From NCBI GenBank assembly GCA_964236535.1, contig CAXSEF010000135.1, positions 1 through 6,643 on the forward strand: a stretch of 6,643 bases of DNA, written 5' to 3'. Below the pieces are notes generated by a model. That model was not told the origin of the DNA and searched no databases. It saw only the letters and a program-made list of their open reading frames with translations. A program made the position numbers and the translations under genes. This DNA comes from CAXSEF01 sp964236535 (GTDB lineage Bacteria > Pseudomonadota > Alphaproteobacteria > Acetobacterales > Acetobacteraceae). Of this stretch, positions 6,566-6,643 are shown piece after piece. The stretch's first letter is position 1, and the number at the start of each line of letters is the position of its first letter.

Positions 6566-6580
6566 GGCTCTGTTGCAAAC
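6566..6580 (+). repeat. IS6-family terminal inverted repeat (copy 2)
   Basis: GGCTCTGTTGCAAAC, a perfect inverted partner of bases 41-55. It marks the right boundary of the cargo segment. Confidence 0.85.
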
Positions 6581-6628
6581 CTTGGTCTGGGCTGGCGGGA
6601 TGGTTGCCGATTGGGAGGGGATGGGGCC

Positions 6629-6643
6629 ATGTCGGACTTCAAG
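6629..6643 (+). CDS. IS6-family transposase, first five codons only
   Basis: An ATG at 6629 starts MSDFK, and the window ends at the fifth codon. IS6-family transposases typically begin with a short stretch such as M-x-x-FKGRHF, and the location 48 bp inside a matching terminal repeat is where this start is expected. The ribosome binding site GGGAGGGG lies at 6613-6620, about 8 bases upstream. The DDE catalytic domain is outside the window, so integrity and activity cannot be judged. The identification rests on the terminal repeat plus the first residues. Confidence 0.7.

Larger units (their letters stand above)
41..6580. mobile_element. Putative IS6-bracketed (pseudo-compound) mobile segment
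   Basis: Everything between bases 56 and 6565 is flanked by facing IS6-family terminal repeats. IS6-family elements mobilise DNA between or beside two copies by cointegrate formation, known for IS26 as translocatable units or pseudo-compound transposons. The cargo is a toxin-antitoxin pair, a two-gene membrane/HEPN operon and Tn3 transposase debris. Both IS elements extend out of the window, so an intact transposase and the outer 8-bp target duplications cannot be verified. The bracketing is seen; current mobility is inferred. Confidence 0.5.
6566..6643 (+). mobile_element. Left end of an IS6-family insertion sequence (runs off the window)
   Basis: The element begins with the terminal repeat GGCTCTGTTGCAAAC (6566-6580), exactly at the point where Tn3 transposase homology stops. 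A 48-bp leader with a strong ribosome binding site follows, then the transposase start. The repeat type matches IS6/IS26-family ends. It is inserted in, and therefore younger than, the Tn3 transposase gene. The right part and the 8-bp target duplication lie beyond the window. Confidence 0.82.

Noticed and set aside
1..6643. CRISPR array, tRNA or rRNA gene
   Set aside because: I saw no regularly spaced repeats, cloverleaf-like segments or rRNA motifs on either strand.

Overview
The window looks like an accessory, mosaic mobile region from a GC-rich proteobacterium. An alphaproteobacterial plasmid or genomic island is my best guess, based on the high GC, the Tn3-family transposase type and the IS6-family ends; there is no rRNA or housekeeping gene to fix the taxonomy. 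The whole window is bracketed by two IS6-family insertion-sequence ends. Bases 41-55 and 6566-6580 are perfect inverted copies of the same 15-bp terminal repeat (GGCTCTGTTGCAAAC). The right-hand copy is followed by the ribosome binding site and first five codons of its transposase (MSDFK...), cut by the window edge.

Layout from left to right: (1) 1-55, the end of an IS6-family element. (2) 169-942, plus strand, a compact toxin-antitoxin module with a good sigma70-like promoter, a ribbon-helix-helix antitoxin and a PemK/MazF-like toxin overlapping by 4 bp. (3) 1002 to about 1190, minus strand, the extreme C-terminus of a Tn3-family transposase. (4) about 1190-1484, an AT-richer non-coding stretch containing a 40-bp palindrome with perfect 17-bp arms. 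(5) 1485-5203, minus strand, a translationally coupled two-gene operon. The first gene (5203 to 3563) encodes a 546-residue membrane protein with a C-terminal two-helix hairpin. The second (3566 to 1485) encodes a 693-residue protein with an N-terminal HEPN-type domain, one membrane span and a C-terminal ankyrin-like region. (6) 5204 to about 5574, upstream non-coding DNA. (7) about 5575-6565, minus strand, a frameshifted N-terminal and middle part of a Tn3-family transposase. (8) 6566-6643, the start of the second IS6-family element.

The two Tn3 transposase pieces lie on the same strand and in the right order, but the roughly 500-residue middle, including the catalytic region, is gone. The two-gene operon sits exactly in that gap. 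The simplest reading is that a passenger cassette replaced the centre of a dying Tn3 transposon that already carried its own toxin-antitoxin pair, and that IS6 elements later captured the block.

The most interesting content is the two-gene operon. A membrane-tethered HEPN protein (a fold often used as an RNase effector in abortive infection and toxin systems) is coupled to a CorA-like-topology membrane partner, inside a mobile element and next to a toxin-antitoxin pair. This is the architecture expected of a defence or conflict system. I do not recognise it as a named one; function is inferred from domains and context only.
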